Source: Actinomadura soli
GTDB lineage: Bacteria > Actinomycetota > Actinomycetes > Streptosporangiales > Streptosporangiaceae
NCBI RefSeq assembly: GCF_005889715.1
Contig: NZ_VCKW01000034.1
Coordinates: 1-47,626, forward strand
DNA length: 47,626 nt
Reading direction: 5' to 3'
Shown here: positions 15,661 through 25,697 of the stretch, one piece after another
How positions within the stretch are numbered: the stretch's first letter is position 1
Layout: the number at the start of each line of letters is the position of its first letter
The notes under the pieces: generated by a model
What the model was told of the DNA's origin: nothing
Databases searched by the model: none
What the model saw: the letters and a program-made list of their open reading frames with translations, nothing else
Program-made: the position numbers and the translations under genes

Positions 15661-16281
15661 CGGCACAGACGAGTTGCCGTTCCGCGAACACGACCTTCCA
15701 GCAGCGATCAAGGACGATGTGCTCCCACCCGAGCCCGACATCGACATCGCCCTCACCGTCCCTGGCTGTCTACCCCGCCCGTAGGGACCGTTCACCCTCG
15801 CTTGCACAACACCCGCGTTCCCCGGAGCCGATCACCCGCGCGAACCTGCGCATCGCGGACCTAAGCGGCGGCGCGGGCCTGCTGAGCGTGGACCCGCGAG
15901 ACGCGAACTTGTAGAACATCGACGTGAAGCGAGCGGAGGAGGTGCGCCGCGTTGCGCGGACTACGCGTGACCCGCTTCGGGGAACGGCCTCACCCGGCGG
16001 TGGAACGCTCGCGCCACCTCACGCGCCCTGTGACCCCTCGACGTACGTCTTGACCTGCCTAGAGACTGAATGCTGTGAAGGCGCGGGCCCGCGGGGGCAT
16101 GGGGTTCCCGTCCACGTCGGATCGGCCAACAGGAGGAGGACGCCGACCCTGGCCGCGCCTTGACGCTCAGCGAGAGGGCGGCGATACAGTGGAAGCGGCG
16201 ATCGGTTTCGAGTGCACGGGGTCCTGTCTTGATCGTGAACCCGGCTTCAAGCCGGGTGTTCCAGCCGGGGGAGGGACAACA
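15661..16281. other. Degenerate stretch without recognised gene
   Basis: Only short, overlapping frames are present. One plus-strand frame between about 15640 and 15783 (GTDELPFREHDLPAAIKDD) looks weakly protein-like but has no recognised family. Composition suggests decayed mobile DNA up to about 16000, followed by the upstream region of the nickel-binding protein gene at 16282. Confidence 0.35.
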
Positions 16282-16530
16282 ATGTCCAAGTTCATGGACG
16301 TACACCACGGTATGACAGGAATATCCGACGACCAGCTTAGGCAAGCCCACGCGGCAGACCTCGCCATCCAGAACGAGGAAGGTGTCGTGTTCGAGCGGGC
16401 GTGGGCCGACCCGGAATCCGGCACGGTTTACTGCCTGTCGGAGGCTCCGGACGCCGCCGCCGTCCAGCGCATCCACGAGCGCGCAGGCCACCGTGCCGAT
16501 GAAATCCACCCCGTCCCGTTGAGCGTCTGA
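16282..16530 (+). CDS. SCO4226-family nickel-binding protein (DUF4242)
   Basis: The 82-residue cytoplasmic protein begins MSKFMDVHHGMTGISDDQL and continues AHAADLAIQNEEGVVFERAW, SGTVYCLSEAPDAAAV, RIHERAGHRADEIHPVPL. This is a near-complete match to the DUF4242/SCO4226 pattern. The family forms a small alpha/beta barrel-like dimer that binds nickel in Streptomyces (family knowledge). Length is as expected, and ATG 16282 has GGGGGAGGGAC upstream. It stands alone, followed by a hairpin; its biological role is not established. Confidence 0.88.
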   Translation: MSKFMDVHHGMTGISDDQLRQAHAADLAIQNEEGVVFERAWADPESGTVYCLSEAPDAAAVQRIHERAGHRADEIHPVPLSV

Positions 16531-16558
16531 CGGCCCGGTCGAAGCATTGACCGAGGGT

Positions 16559-16584
16559 GGGTGTCGGCGGGGCCGGTGACACCC
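16559..16584 (+). terminator. Hairpin after the nickel-binding protein gene
   Basis: GGGTGTC (16559-16565) and GACACCC (16578-16584) form a 7-bp stem 28 bases after the stop codon, with a GC-rich loop. It is a plausible Rho-independent-like terminator for this GC-rich genome. Confidence 0.5.
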
Positions 16585-17089
16585 AGGATGCGCGGCGGCA
16601 GGCGGAGCTGGCCAGCGCCCAGCGCCGCGTGCTCACGTCGTCCAACGTGCATTCACCGGTTCGATGAGCGAGATTCCCGGGGGACACCTCCAACTCGGGG
16701 CGCTGCCTACTGTAAGAAGGTGATCACCTTCAGGGCGGCGGATTCTCGCTGGTCAGACCTGTGCCGCCCGCCCAGCGGTTGACAGCCGATCAGCTCAGCG
16801 TCGGTCAAGGTTCAGCGCGGGTCGAGGCAAGGGCGGCCGTCGGGAACAGCACCTACCGTCGTTTACGTAGTGTGCTTACCGGAGGCGGCCCATCATGTCC
16901 TGAGCAACCCCGACCACGCCCGCACCATCCAAGCCCAGCTCCACGCCGCACTATCGACATCCTCTGGACGGGCTACCGGCGCAGCCAATCGAGGCCCACC
17001 CGTTGGAGAAGGGGCATCATCTGGCAGTGGTCAAACCCGGCCGTCGCTTTGGCCGTGGCAAGGCTCCGTGCTCCGGTCCGGCGGGGGGT
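16585..17089. other. Gap of about 500 bases without recognised gene
   Basis: Frames here are short and mutually contradictory. A plus-strand piece just after the hairpin (DTQDARRQAELASAQRRVL) looks helical but ends within 30 codons. No repeat, tRNA or known domain was found. Confidence 0.35.
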
Positions 17090-17111
17090 CCAGGGGCGGC
17101 GCAGCCCCTGG
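17090..17111 (-). terminator. Hairpin downstream of the DUF1737 gene
   Basis: CCAGGGG (17090-17096) and CCCCTGG (17105-17111) form a perfect 7-bp stem with an 8-base loop. It lies about 28 bases beyond the stop of the minus-strand DUF1737 gene, the expected place for its terminator. Confidence 0.5.
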
Positions 17112-17139
17112 TTCAAGCTCCTTCTACCCCCCGGCGGTC

Positions 17140-17319
17140 TCAGCTCTCGTCCCGGATAAGGGCCTGGGCGACGATGACCCTGTCGCCGTTGAATGTGAGG
17201 GACGGGGCTCCGTGCAGCTCGTACCCGAGGTCGAGTGCTTCGCTGACCCGCCAGCAGAAAGAATCGTCGTCCGGGCCGGTGAGAACGCGGTATCGGGGAA
17301 GTTGTCGATCATCAGCCAT
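17140..17319 (-). CDS. DUF1737 family small protein
   Basis: A 59-residue frame starts at ATG 17319: MADDRQLPRYRVLTGPDDDS, FCWRVSEALDLGYELHGAPS, LTFNGDRVIVAQALIRDES. This fits the whole DUF1737 domain (RYRVLTG.DD..FC.RVSEAL..GYELHG.P..TF.G..VI.AQA), a small fold found in many bacteria and of unknown function. The complete domain at full length supports an intact gene despite a weak ribosome binding site. A hairpin follows the stop. I see nothing in the roughly 290 bases separating it from the gene that ends at 17609. Confidence 0.82.
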   Translation of the reverse strand: MADDRQLPRYRVLTGPDDDSFCWRVSEALDLGYELHGAPSLTFNGDRVIVAQALIRDES

Positions 17320-17608
17320 GCGGCGATCTTACGGTGGGCGCATAAGCGGCGGCGCGACCCCGTGGCGGTCGGCGGCGGCGCAGCGTGTGGGCGTGGTGCG
17401 GATACGCGGCCGCCCGTGACCGGTGCCCACGCCGCATGCTCCGGACGGCCAGGCGCGGGGCCGCGCAGCGGCCTGCGCGCCGCCGCCCTTGACACGTTCG
17501 GTAGAAGCCCGCCTGCGGCCGGGGTGGCGCTTACGGCGCTCGAGCTTCGGCAGCAGCGGCTCGACTCGCAGCTTGGAACGGTTGCTGGGCGAAGTCGATC
17601 TTCTTGGT

Positions 17609-18844
17609 CTAGCCGAGTGCGCCGTGCATGCCCCATGTGGCGTGGTTGATCGTGCCGTCGTGGCTGAAGGCGACCCGCACCTCGTTCAGGCCGCGCAACC
17701 CAATGAGCATCTGTGGTTCACCCACATGTATCGGTGCGATGCCGTAAGCCTCGAAGTAATCGACGACCATGGCCCGCATCGTCGCGTACCGGTCCTGGTG
17801 AGGCGTCAGTTCTTGCAGGAAGTTGGCCGCGGAGACAATGACGTCGCAGATGATGTCCAATTCACTGGAGGGCTCGGGGACGCGAGGGTCGATGACGGCG
17901 ACGAAGCGATGGTCGCCTTCCGCGGTGGGAATGCGCACCAGTCCCCGGGCCCGCCCCAGGTGGACCGCCGAGCGGGCCAGGAACACCGCGATGAAGATCT
18001 GGACCTCACTATCGGGCAGGACCACCTGATCGGCGGCGACGGCGTCAGCGCCGTACTCGCGCGCGGCCGAGCGTACGCGCGCCACCCCGTCCCACTCGCT
18101 GTCACTCCAGTGCCAGGTGCCGGTGCCGGGACGATAGACGCCGATCTCGCGCGCGCGTGCGGTGAGCACATCGCCGTAGCGGACGACACCGGGCTCCCAC
18201 ACCGGCAAGGCCTGCGGATCCCAGCCCAGGCCCTTCAGGTGATCGCCGAGGGCGACCGCACCCCGATCCAGCGCCGCCGCCGCGCTGCGGGCCAGCTCGG
18301 CGAACAGGCCCGCGGGGATGAACGTGGCGGCCGCGGGGTCGGTGACGGGCGTGAGGCGCCTGGGTGCGGGGATGACCGGCCCGTCCGGGCCAGTGACGAC
18401 GACCTCGCTGAGCCGTCCATGTTCGACGCGGACCAGAGCCTGATGGCGTCCGGGCAGGTCCAGTTCCAGACCCGCGTTAACAGGCCGCGCAGTCAGGCGG
18501 TGATGCGCGGCGTATCCATTGACCACCTCTTCCACGTTCGCCTCGGGCAGCATCTGGGCGCCGGTCTGCAGCGCCTCGGCGAGGCCGGCCGGGTCGGGCC
18601 GGGCGGCAGGGAGACGAGGGTCATCGGTGACCAGAAAAGTCAGGGATCTGCCGCCGTGGGAGAAATTGGCCGCGCCCCGGGAACCCAGTAGGCCCATAGC
18701 GATGACGCCGAGGTGCTTGGCGGCCAGGCGGGGATCGGGGAAACGGGTGAGGTCGACCATCGCATCGGTCAATTCCTGGACCGTGTGGCGCTGACCTATC
18801 TCCCTCAGCCGCACGGGCGCAGTGATCGCGGATGTTGAGGCCAT
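17609..18844 (-). CDS. DUF6882-like protein, probably 5'-truncated
   Basis: The open frame from ATG 18844 gives 411 residues with two similar halves. The upstream in-frame sequence, up to about 18930, reads [20 protein letters not shown] and [14 protein letters not shown]. The second half has [20 protein letters not shown] and [17 protein letters not shown]. The lGty..dgtW.WaWa pattern is that of DUF6882-type actinobacterial proteins of unknown function. The domain therefore starts before ATG 18844 and is cut near 18935, where the plus-strand LAL regulator begins. Either a shortened protein is made from 18844 or the gene is dead. Confidence 0.6.
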   Translation of the reverse strand: MASTSAITAPVRLREIGQRHTVQELTDAMVDLTRFPDPRLAAKHLGVIAMGLLGSRGAANFSHGGRSLTFLVTDDPRLPAARPDPAGLAEALQTGAQMLPEANVEEVVNGYAAHHRLTARPVNAGLELDLPGRHQALVRVEHGRLSEVVVTGPDGPVIPAPRRLTPVTDPAAATFIPAGLFAELARSAAAALDRGAVALGDHLKGLGWDPQALPVWEPGVVRYGDVLTARAREIGVYRPGTGTWHWSDSEWDGVARVRSAAREYGADAVAADQVVLPDSEVQIFIAVFLARSAVHLGRARGLVRIPTAEGDHRFVAVIDPRVPEPSSELDIICDVIVSAANFLQELTPHQDRYATMRAMVVDYFEAYGIAPIHVGEPQMLIGLRGLNEVRVAFSHDGTINHATWGMHGALG

Positions 18845-21237
18845 GGACTGCTTGGCCCACGCCCACTGGAAGGTACCGTCCTCGGCGTAGGTTCCCAGCA
18901 GATCCGCGCGGAGCTCCAGATCACCGAACCGGGCTGCTCGCTGAACTGGGGCGCGGCGGTGACGTGGTACGCCTGGCTCTGGAGCCGCTGGAGCACGAGC
19001 ATGTGGCCGAGCTTCTCGCGGCCCTCGACGGGCGGCCGCCGGACCCGTCCAGGAGCGCCCGGATCCACCGGCGCAGCGGCGGTAACCCGCTGTTCGTCGA
19101 GGTGCTGCGCGACGCCGATGAGGCGGCGGCCGCCGACCTGAGGACCCTGCTGCTCGATCGGATCAGCGGCTTGCCCTGCCCTGCGCTCGAGGTGATGGAG
19201 AGCTTGGCGGTCGCCGGCGCCGAACTGACCGACGAGCTCCTGCACGAGATCACCACCATGCCCGAGGAATCGCTGGCGACGGTCCTGAACGACCTGGTCG
19301 GGCGAGAACTCGTGGTAGCCGGACAGGCGGGGTACGCGGTCCGGCACGACCTGATCCGGGAGGCGGTGTACGCCTCGCTGCTGCCGACCAAGCAGCGGCG
19401 CATGCACGCCCGGTACGCCCGCGCACTCGCTTCTCGCGCACCCGACGGTGCCGCACTGGCAGAGCATTGGGCGGCCGCCGGGGAGTTCGCGCGCGCGTTG
19501 CCGGTCGCGTGGCGGGCTGCCGAGCGCGCTGGCCGTCAGAACGCCTACGACGAACAGCTTCACCTGCTCGACCTGGTTCTGACGCGGTGGACTCAGGTCG
19601 CAGACCCGTTGCATCTCATCGGCGCCGACCGTGCGGCCGTGTTGGAGCGGGCGGCCGCTGCGGCCTTCGCGGCGGGCAAGTCCGCTGCTGGCATCGCCCA
19701 CAGCACCGCGGCGCTGGACATGCTCGACGCGGCGGTGGACCCGCACCGCGTGGCCAGGCTGCTCGGCCTGCGTGGCCGCATGCAGAACCGCACCGACGGC
19801 GGCGGAGCCTCCGATCTGGAGCGCGCGATCACGCTCGTGCCACCAGGCGGGTCGGATGCCTCCGACGCGCTGCGCAGCCGGCTGCTGTCCGCCCTGGGTT
19901 TCGTCGGCGTCGTGGCGCATCACCCCGACAAGGTCCGGCACCAAGCGGCCGAGGCGCTGCGCCTCGCCGAGCGGCTGGCCGACGACCGCCTGCGAGCACC
20001 GGCCCTGCTGATCGTGGCCGAGATTGACGGTGCGGCCGGGGAACTGGAATCGGCCAGGAGCACCTTCGGTGAGGCGCGCCGTATCGCCGAGGCGGTCGGG
20101 GACGAGCACACCTTCCTGACCACCTTCCAATGGGAGGCGGATGTCATCGAGGCCTCCGGCCAGTACGCGCAGGCGGCCGACATGGCCCACGCCGGACAGC
20201 AGGCCGCCGAACGGCTCGGCCAGGCCCGATCCCGCGGCAGCATGCTCGTCGCGGCACGCGCTTTCCCGCTGACGTTCCTGGGCCGATGGGATGAGGCCCT
20301 CATGGTCGTCCAGGACGCCCTCACCGAGGACCCGCCGCCGCTGTATGCCGCGTACCTGTGGCTGGCGGCCGCCGACATCGCACGCTGCCGTGGCGAGACC
20401 AGCCGGTTCGAGACGCTGCTGCGTCAGCTGACCGAGTTCGCCCGGCACACGCTCGGAGCGACCGAGGCCAAAGCCGTGCTCGCCCTACAGCGGATCGCCT
20501 GGGCACTCGACCAGGGTGACCCGGGCCTGGCCGACCGCATCCTCGGCGAGTACCTGACACCGCCACCCGCCTGGCCTCCACACCACCTGCTGCGGCTCGC
20601 CGTCCTCGGGGCCCGCGTCCAGCGTGCCCGGCGGACCTCAGCCCCACGAAACCGGCAGGTCGCCCACCAGACCACCGAACGACTCGCAGACCTCGACCGC
20701 ATGGTCGCCAGCGTACGACCCACCACCCCGACGCTCACCGCCTACCGCGTCACCTTCCACGCGACCGCGACCTCCGCCAGCCTGCCCGCGTGGGACCGGG
20801 CCGCCGCAGCCTGGCGCGACCTCGGAAACCGCTACGAGACCGCGGCCGTCCTGACCGACGCCGCAAGCACCGCCCTGGCCACCAACAACCGGCCCGGCGC
20901 CCGCTCCCGATTTCGCGAATCACACGCCATCGCCACCGATCTGGGCGCCGAACCGCTGCTCGCACGCATCGACGACCTCATCGACCGTGGCCGCCTCGGC
21001 GACGCGGCCACGGCCCCAGCGCGCAATGTCTTCGACCTCACCCCCCGCGAACTGGACGTGCTGCGCCTACTCGCCCGCGGACGATCCAACCCCCAAATCG
21101 CCGAGGACCTGTTCATCACCACCAACACCGTCGCCACCCATGTGACCAGAATCCTCACCAAACTCGGCGTCGCCACCCGCACCGAGGCCGCCTCCCGAGC
21201 CCACCAAGCCGGCCTCTTCGACACCCGACGGCATTGA
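18832..21237 (+). CDS. LAL-family LuxR regulator lacking its ATPase N-terminus
   Basis: Recognisable homology begins near 18937 ([20 protein letters not shown]), which is the end of the AAA/STAND ATPase domain of large LuxR (LAL) regulators. The Walker A and B parts are absent. Then come the winged-helix part ([35 protein letters not shown]), a long TPR-like helical region and a complete C-terminal helix-turn-helix ([40 protein letters not shown]). Full LAL proteins are usually 900 or more residues. The first 35 codons of the open frame look non-coding (Arg/Pro-rich, antisense to the DUF6882-like gene). It is an N-terminally truncated regulator, probably inactive as an ATP-dependent switch. 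Confidence 0.7.
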   Translation: MLRPWTAWPTPTGRYRPRRRFPADPRGAPDHRTGLLAELGRGGDVVRLALEPLEHEHVAELLAALDGRPPDPSRSARIHRRSGGNPLFVEVLRDADEAAAADLRTLLLDRISGLPCPALEVMESLAVAGAELTDELLHEITTMPEESLATVLNDLVGRELVVAGQAGYAVRHDLIREAVYASLLPTKQRRMHARYARALASRAPDGAALAEHWAAAGEFARALPVAWRAAERAGRQNAYDEQLHLLDLVLTRWTQVADPLHLIGADRAAVLERAAAAAFAAGKSAAGIAHSTAALDMLDAAVDPHRVARLLGLRGRMQNRTDGGGASDLERAITLVPPGGSDASDALRSRLLSALGFVGVVAHHPDKVRHQAAEALRLAERLADDRLRAPALLIVAEIDGAAGELESARSTFGEARRIAEAVGDEHTFLTTFQWEADVIEASGQYAQAADMAHAGQQAAERLGQARSRGSMLVAARAFPLTFLGRWDEALMVVQDALTEDPPPLYAAYLWLAAADIARCRGETSRFETLLRQLTEFARHTLGATEAKAVLALQRIAWALDQGDPGLADRILGEYLTPPPAWPPHHLLRLAVLGARVQRARRTSAPRNRQVAHQTTERLADLDRMVASVRPTTPTLTAYRVTFHATATSASLPAWDRAAAAWRDLGNRYETAAVLTDAASTALATNNRPGARSRFRESHAIATDLGAEPLLARIDDLIDRGRLGDAATAPARNVFDLTPRELDVLRLLARGRSNPQIAEDLFITTNTVATHVTRILTKLGVATRTEAASRAHQAGLFDTRRH

Positions 21238-21286
21238 TGGAGATGAGCGCTCCGCCGAGCAAGCCCCCCCCGTGCCGATACGCCCG

Positions 21287-21764
21287 CTACGGCGCTGCCG
21301 ACGGCGGGGCGGCGGAGGCGTCGATGGCGCTGAGCGCGATGCGCTTTTCGAGGTTGAGCTGGATCTCCCCGTACGGCGTCACGTTGGCGCGGAAGACAGG
21401 GGTGAGGCCGCGCTGGTCGACGTCGGTAAGCACGTCCTGCCACTCTGGCAGGGCAAAGGTGTCCTGGATCACGAGGGTGTCGAGACACGACCGCAGGATG
21501 TGCAGGGAGAGCATGCCGAGTTCTTGCTCCTGGCACCGGTTGGAAGCCAGCTCGCCGCGTTGGCCGAACCGGATGTAGTCATTGACGCCGTTGTAGTTCT
21601 CCACCACGTCCAGCGCGGACTCGGTTTCGCGCTGTAGGTCCCGGTCCCGCAGGAGACCGGCCAGGAAGATCGATCTTCGGGCGCGTCCGACGTCGAGCAT
21701 GGCGGCACAGGCGGAGTGGGTGATCTCGCTGGTGAACCAGCGCAGCAGGGCTTCAGTCTTGGCC
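21287..21764 (-). pseudogene. Tn3-family transposase, C-terminal fragment
   Basis: The minus frame reads KTEALLRWFTSEITHSACAA, ALDVVENYNGVNDYIRFGQR, GELASNRCQEQELGMLSLHI and LTPVFRANVTPYGEIQLNLE. These are the diagnostic blocks at the C-terminus of Tn3 DDE transposases (E.FN....I.FG..GE...N...EQE and LTP......NPYG). Homology is lost at about 21764, where the MarR gene ends. The main catalytic domain and the terminal repeats are missing. Confidence 0.8.
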
Positions 21765-22397
21765 GACGTGCGTTATCCGGTTGTCGTCGGCGCGATGCTG
21801 AACCTGCTGGAGAAGAACGCAGAGTAGCTCTGCGAGCTGGGTCTGCTGGTCGGATGTGAGGCCGCTGATCAGTTCGGCCTCCCGGTGGAGCACGTGGTCA
21901 ACGGTTGCCTCGACCACCTCGTGCCCGGTGGTGGTCAGTGTGACCCGCACGGTGCGGGGGCGCCCCTGGGCGGGGTGGCGTTTGACCAGGCCCTCGCGTT
22001 CGGCACGGGCGACGCGCTGCGAGACCGCTCCCGCGGTGACCAGGGAGCGCTGACTGAGCTCACGGGTGCTGAGCGTGTATGGCGGGCCGCTTCGGCGCAG
22101 GACGCTGAGCAGGTCCAGGGTGGCGGCGTCCACCCCGGCGCGGGCGAGGACCCGGCTCCGATCGTCACCAAAGAGCTTGGCCAGTTGCCAGATCGGTGTG
22201 ACGATGCGGATCGAGGAGACCGGCGTGCCGGGACGCTCCCGCTCCCAGGCAGCGGCGATTTCGTGGACGGGATGGTCGGTGGCGCCGGCCTCTGGTCGCG
22301 CCTGTGTCGGAGCACCGTCATCGCTGACGCCGCCTCGCCCTGAGCCCGAGTCCAGGTGCCGGACGGCACCGTGGGCCCGTTCGCGGCGGAATGGCAA
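21753..22397 (-). CDS. MarR-family transcriptional regulator
   Basis: The winged-helix regulator has IWQLAKLFGDDRSRVLARAG, VDAATLDLLSVLRRSGPPYT, STRELSQRSLVTAGAVSQRV and REGLVKRHPAQGRPRTVRVT, which together form a typical MarR winged helix. The wing residues RPRTVRVTLT and the dimer helices ELISGLTSDQQTQLAELL follow. No ATG or GTG in this frame lies near the expected start. TTG 22397 is proposed; other starts lie antisense to the STAS gene. The 5' boundary is thus uncertain, and a small frameshift cannot be excluded. It is divergent from the STAS gene. Confidence 0.65.
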   Translation of the reverse strand: MPFRRERAHGAVRHLDSGSGRGGVSDDGAPTQARPEAGATDHPVHEIAAAWERERPGTPVSSIRIVTPIWQLAKLFGDDRSRVLARAGVDAATLDLLSVLRRSGPPYTLSTRELSQRSLVTAGAVSQRVARAEREGLVKRHPAQGRPRTVRVTLTTTGHEVVEATVDHVLHREAELISGLTSDQQTQLAELLCVLLQQVQHRADDNRITHVGQD

Positions 22398-22478
22398 AAG
22401 CCGCCACCGCCCGGATTCCAGCCCGGCGTGCCGATCCTGACGGCCATGAGCAGCCAGTCGAAGGGAGGGATGAGCGTC

Positions 22479-22880
22479 ATGGCCCTGACCATGGAACACC
22501 GCCGTCACCAGGACTTGGCGGTCGCGGTCCTGGCCGGGCAGATCGACGTGGCCACCAGCGCGCAACTGCGCGAGGACCTCACCTGCCTCGTCGCCTCCGG
22601 CACCCGCCACCTGATCCTGGACGTGAGCGCGGTCAGCTTGATCGACTCCAACGGGCTGGGCGTCCTGCTCGCACTCCACCACCACCTGCGCGATCACTGC
22701 GGCTCGGTCGCGCTGACCGGGGTCAACCGCCAGATCCGCGAGGTACTACGGGTCACCCGGCTCATCACGGTGTTCCCGATCTATGGCACGGCCGATGTCG
22801 CCATCCATGCCCACCACGCCGGGCATCACGCGACGGCGCCATCCCACACCACTCACGACCACGACCTCGACGGGCGCTGA
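22479..22880 (+). CDS. STAS-domain anti-sigma factor antagonist
   Basis: The 133-residue protein has a full STAS domain: LAVAVLAGQIDVATSAQLRE, HLILDVSAVSLIDSNGLGVL and CGSVALTGVNRQIREVLRVT. The phosphorylatable Ser lies in the conserved D-S-(N/S)-G motif (LIDSNGLG). Its usual partner is an HPK-like anti-sigma kinase, which it sequesters to free a SigB/SigF-type sigma factor. The tail is His-rich (HAHHAGHHATAPSHTTHDH) and could bind metal. ATG 22479 is preceded by AAGGGAGGGA. A decayed HATPase gene of the partner type lies at 31238, far away. Confidence 0.85.
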   Translation: MALTMEHRRHQDLAVAVLAGQIDVATSAQLREDLTCLVASGTRHLILDVSAVSLIDSNGLGVLLALHHHLRDHCGSVALTGVNRQIREVLRVTRLITVFPIYGTADVAIHAHHAGHHATAPSHTTHDHDLDGR

Positions 22881-23038
22881 CCCGTGGACCGCCCAGACCA
22901 ACCACGCCACTGCCATCACGAGCCACCGAAACCGCAGCATGGGTGGTGATGCGGTAGGGCCGGTGCCTTGGGGCCGGGCGCCTGGGGACCGGCTTCCATC
23001 GCTCGCTGCCGGCCACTTCGCCGCTCACTCCAGCCGAG

Positions 23039-23490
23039 TTACAGGTTGCCGCAAATGACGTAGCGTGCCTGGGTTGGGGTTTCCTTGTCGTCATTGTCGC
23101 CGATGCTCAGGCTCACGCGGTACTCCATGCCGCCGAGGCATCCGAAGGTGTATTCCGCGGTCCGGGATTCATTCCAGAAACTCAATACTGGGTTGAAGAA
23201 CGGTGAGGTTGACGTTGAACTTCGCAGTGAACGGACCCTTGCCCCCGACCCACTCTGCCTTACAGAAGATCTTTGTCTTGCCCTCCTGGACTTTCGACGA
23301 ACACGCGAAGGACTTGACGTCGAAGCCGGAGGCGGCCGCGGCCTGGTCTGTCGTGTCGAGCGTCGTGGTGGTCTGCGCGGTGCGCGCAGTCGGCCCCGAT
23401 GATCGCCTCGATCGGCCCGGTCTGGATGTCGGGTAAGGCAAATCCCACCCGTGATCACGGCGGTCAAGATCGCTAACTGGGGCCACAACC
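23039..23490 (-). pseudogene. Frameshifted secreted or membrane protein
   Basis: Three frames must be joined to follow one protein. They read PQLAILTAVITGG (signal-like), then ALPDIQTGPIEAIIGADCA, then TTTTLDTTDQAAAASGFDVK, SFACSSKVQEGKTKIFCKAE and WVGGKGPFTAKFNVNLTV. After a shift near 23165-23200 they continue NESRTAEYTFGCLGGMEYRV and SLSIGDNDDKETPTQA with the terminal CGNL. The Cys spacing suggests an Ig-like secreted domain. I do not recognise the family. The repeated frame changes argue for a dead gene. Confidence 0.55.
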
Positions 23491-23514
23491 CATCCGTAGA
23501 TGGGGCCGCAACCC

Positions 23515-23870
23515 GGCTCTGACCCACTCTGCGTGATCGGGCTGGTCCATGAGCAGTACGCGCTTGCGGAGCGAGTCGTGATCGGCTCGACCGTACATCC
23601 GCCTCTTGATCATTTTTGATTCGGTTGACGTTGTCTTCGACGGGCCCTGAGTTGTAGGGCAGCGTGAGCCCGGCTTAGACAGCGTCCCAGTGCGGCGCGG
23701 GCCTGAGGCGAAGCGACGCAACTCGTGCACGGGGCCGGCTTCGGCGCGGTTGGCCCACTCATCGAGGTCTTTGCCGCGCGGCTGCACGAGCATCTCGGTG
23801 AACTGGCGGTGACCCGGCGCACAGTGCGCATACTGCCGCGTCCCTGCAGTGATGGTTCCTTGGGCATCCG
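23515..23870 (-). mobile_element. ISL3-family element remnant (3' end)
   Basis: The minus strand carries the C-terminus of an ISL3 transposase: FTEMLVQPRGKDLDEWANRA, WDAV(stop)AGLTLPYNSGPVEDNVN, MIKRRMYGRADHDSLRKRVL. It has an internal stop and an extra A before the MIK block. The terminus at 23515 (GGCTCTGACCCACTCTGCGT) matches the terminal repeat of the element at 25840. Only about 350 bases of the element survive. Confidence 0.75.
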
Positions 23871-23975
23871 ATTGAGAGGGCACGATCTCGTGCCCTTCGC
23901 GTTGTCCTCGGCGGCCTTCCCCGGACCGCGTGTACCGGAGAAAAGTGAAGCCACGTTCATCGTCGGGAGGCGTCT

Positions 23976-25697
23976 ATGCGCGAACAAGTGCAACCGGACA
24001 AGCAGGATGGCGGAAAGCGTGCGTCGGACATCGTCTCGCGCAGTGCGGCGACGCCGACCGGGCCGGAATCGGCTCTGCTGGCTTTGCAGCGTGAGGTGGG
24101 CAACGCCGCAGTGACCGCCGCGCTGGAGAGGCGGCGGCACGTCCACCACTCCGGTTGTGGTCACGGGCCCGCGGTCCAGCGGTCGGCGGTGCACGACGTC
24201 CTGCGCTCCTCCGGACGTCCCCTTGACGACCCGCTGCGGGCCGACATGGAACAACGGCTGGGCGCGGACTTCAGCGACGTGCGCATCCATGACGACGCCG
24301 TCGCGCAGCGATCGGCGGCCGAGATCGGGGCGCGTGCATACACCTCTGGTACCCACGTCGTGGTCGGGGAGGGCGGCGCGGACGAGCACACCCTCGCCCA
24401 TGAGTTGACGCACGTCATCCAGCAGCGCAGCGGGCCGGTGGAGGGCACCGACAACGGCCAGGGGCTGAGCGTCAGCGACCCTGGCGACCGTTTCGAGCGG
24501 GAGGCCGAGGCCACCGCCAGGCGCGTCATGTCGGTCCCGCCCGGCGACGCCGGGCCGGTGGGGGGAGCGCTCCTCGGCCTCCAACGCCTCGTCGGCAACG
24601 CCGCCGTCGGGCGGATGCTTGCTGAGCCGGAGTCGACGGGTGAGCGGAACCATCGCCGTGAGGAACGCGCCCGTCACAGCGATCAGTCGCGGGTGCAGCG
24701 CGCACCCATGGGCACCCATATCCCGGCTGTTGTCCAGCGGGTCCCGCACGAGGAACTCTCCGGTCGGGTCAGACGGCGCCTCCGATACGCGGACCAGGCC
24801 ATCCACTACTTGCGAAGGGCCATACCGTTCGCGGCGAACCAGCGGGAGGCGCTGGTACGCACCCTGTTCAACTCATCCCTACGCGCGCAGGTCGTAGAGC
24901 ACGACGACTTCTGGGACATCTCTGGGCTGGGTGATCATGTGCCCAGCCCCGGCGATCTAGCGGCGGCGAAGGCGCTGTACGCGGGGGGCGGGACGTGCGA
25001 ATCATACAGCGATTGCACCTTCTCGTGCCTTCGGCGAGTAGCCGAGGGAGAGTATCTCAGGACGATGGTGAGCTATGAGAAATCCCATACCTTCGTGATA
25101 ATCGGAGAGCCGGACGAAAGCCCTTCGGAATGGGTGGTGGTCGATCCTTGGCCAACACGGGCCGAGCCCGTCAGGTGGGTGGATCACTTCTGCTACTCGG
25201 CGGATATGGAATGGGTTCAGCCCGGCGGGCAAGCCAGCAGGGCTGATGGGAATGACACCGTCAATCATATCTCTCACCAAATTCGCTTGAGAGCGGCTGG
25301 AGAGCTTGTAGCAGGATGGGACCTGAGCGCCTTCAGTGGGTGCACGAGCGAGGATCTCGGTCGCATGCTCCAGCGGGAAGGCGTGGCGGTAGACCTCCAC
25401 CAGGAAGGCCTTACGGACCGGGTGCTGCGGGCACTGGGATCCATTGACAGCTGGTCTACGAGCGATATCGGAGATTGGTCGGATGGGCAGCTGAACCTGT
25501 GGTGCCTAGCTCAAATCGACCAGTCGATCATCAGACATCTGCTTGAGAGGTCCGACGCGACGAGATATCGAACCGGCCTCTACACAGAGGTCGAAAATGG
25601 AATCGACCGCGCTAAGCAGGAGTATGAGCAGGAAACACAAAGGGATTACTGGGTACGGGATGTCCGCTCGGCCCAACGCTCCGGGCGGACCCCGTGA
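23976..25697 (+). CDS. eCIS-core (DUF4157) protein with putative Cys-protease/deamidase-like toxin region
   Basis: This 573-residue protein has three parts. Residues 30-55 and 193-217 hold two copies of an LLxLQR.VGNAAV motif common in eCIS-linked proteins. Residues 80-180 form the DUF4157 domain (LDDPLRADMEQRLGADFSDV, RIHDDAVAQRSAAEIGARAY, HTLAHELTHVIQQRSGPV with HELTH at 142-146). The C-terminal region has GGGTCESYSDCTF (Cys341), YEKSHTFVIIG (His371) and WVVVDPWP (Asp390), spaced like a papain/transglutaminase-type triad. DUF4157 proteins are cargo or accessory proteins of extracellular contractile injection systems. No other eCIS gene is in the window. ATG 23976 follows GGGAGG. It lies between two ISL3 relics. 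Confidence 0.75.
   Translation: MREQVQPDKQDGGKRASDIVSRSAATPTGPESALLALQREVGNAAVTAALERRRHVHHSGCGHGPAVQRSAVHDVLRSSGRPLDDPLRADMEQRLGADFSDVRIHDDAVAQRSAAEIGARAYTSGTHVVVGEGGADEHTLAHELTHVIQQRSGPVEGTDNGQGLSVSDPGDRFEREAEATARRVMSVPPGDAGPVGGALLGLQRLVGNAAVGRMLAEPESTGERNHRREERARHSDQSRVQRAPMGTHIPAVVQRVPHEELSGRVRRRLRYADQAIHYLRRAIPFAANQREALVRTLFNSSLRAQVVEHDDFWDISGLGDHVPSPGDLAAAKALYAGGGTCESYSDCTFSCLRRVAEGEYLRTMVSYEKSHTFVIIGEPDESPSEWVVVDPWPTRAEPVRWVDHFCYSADMEWVQPGGQASRADGNDTVNHISHQIRLRAAGELVAGWDLSAFSGCTSEDLGRMLQREGVAVDLHQEGLTDRVLRALGSIDSWSTSDIGDWSDGQLNLWCLAQIDQSIIRHLLERSDATRYRTGLYTEVENGIDRAKQEYEQETQRDYWVRDVRSAQRSGRTP

Noticed and set aside
18805..20448. A 547-codon minus-strand frame
   Set aside because: It is antisense to the LAL regulator, with no domain and no start signal.
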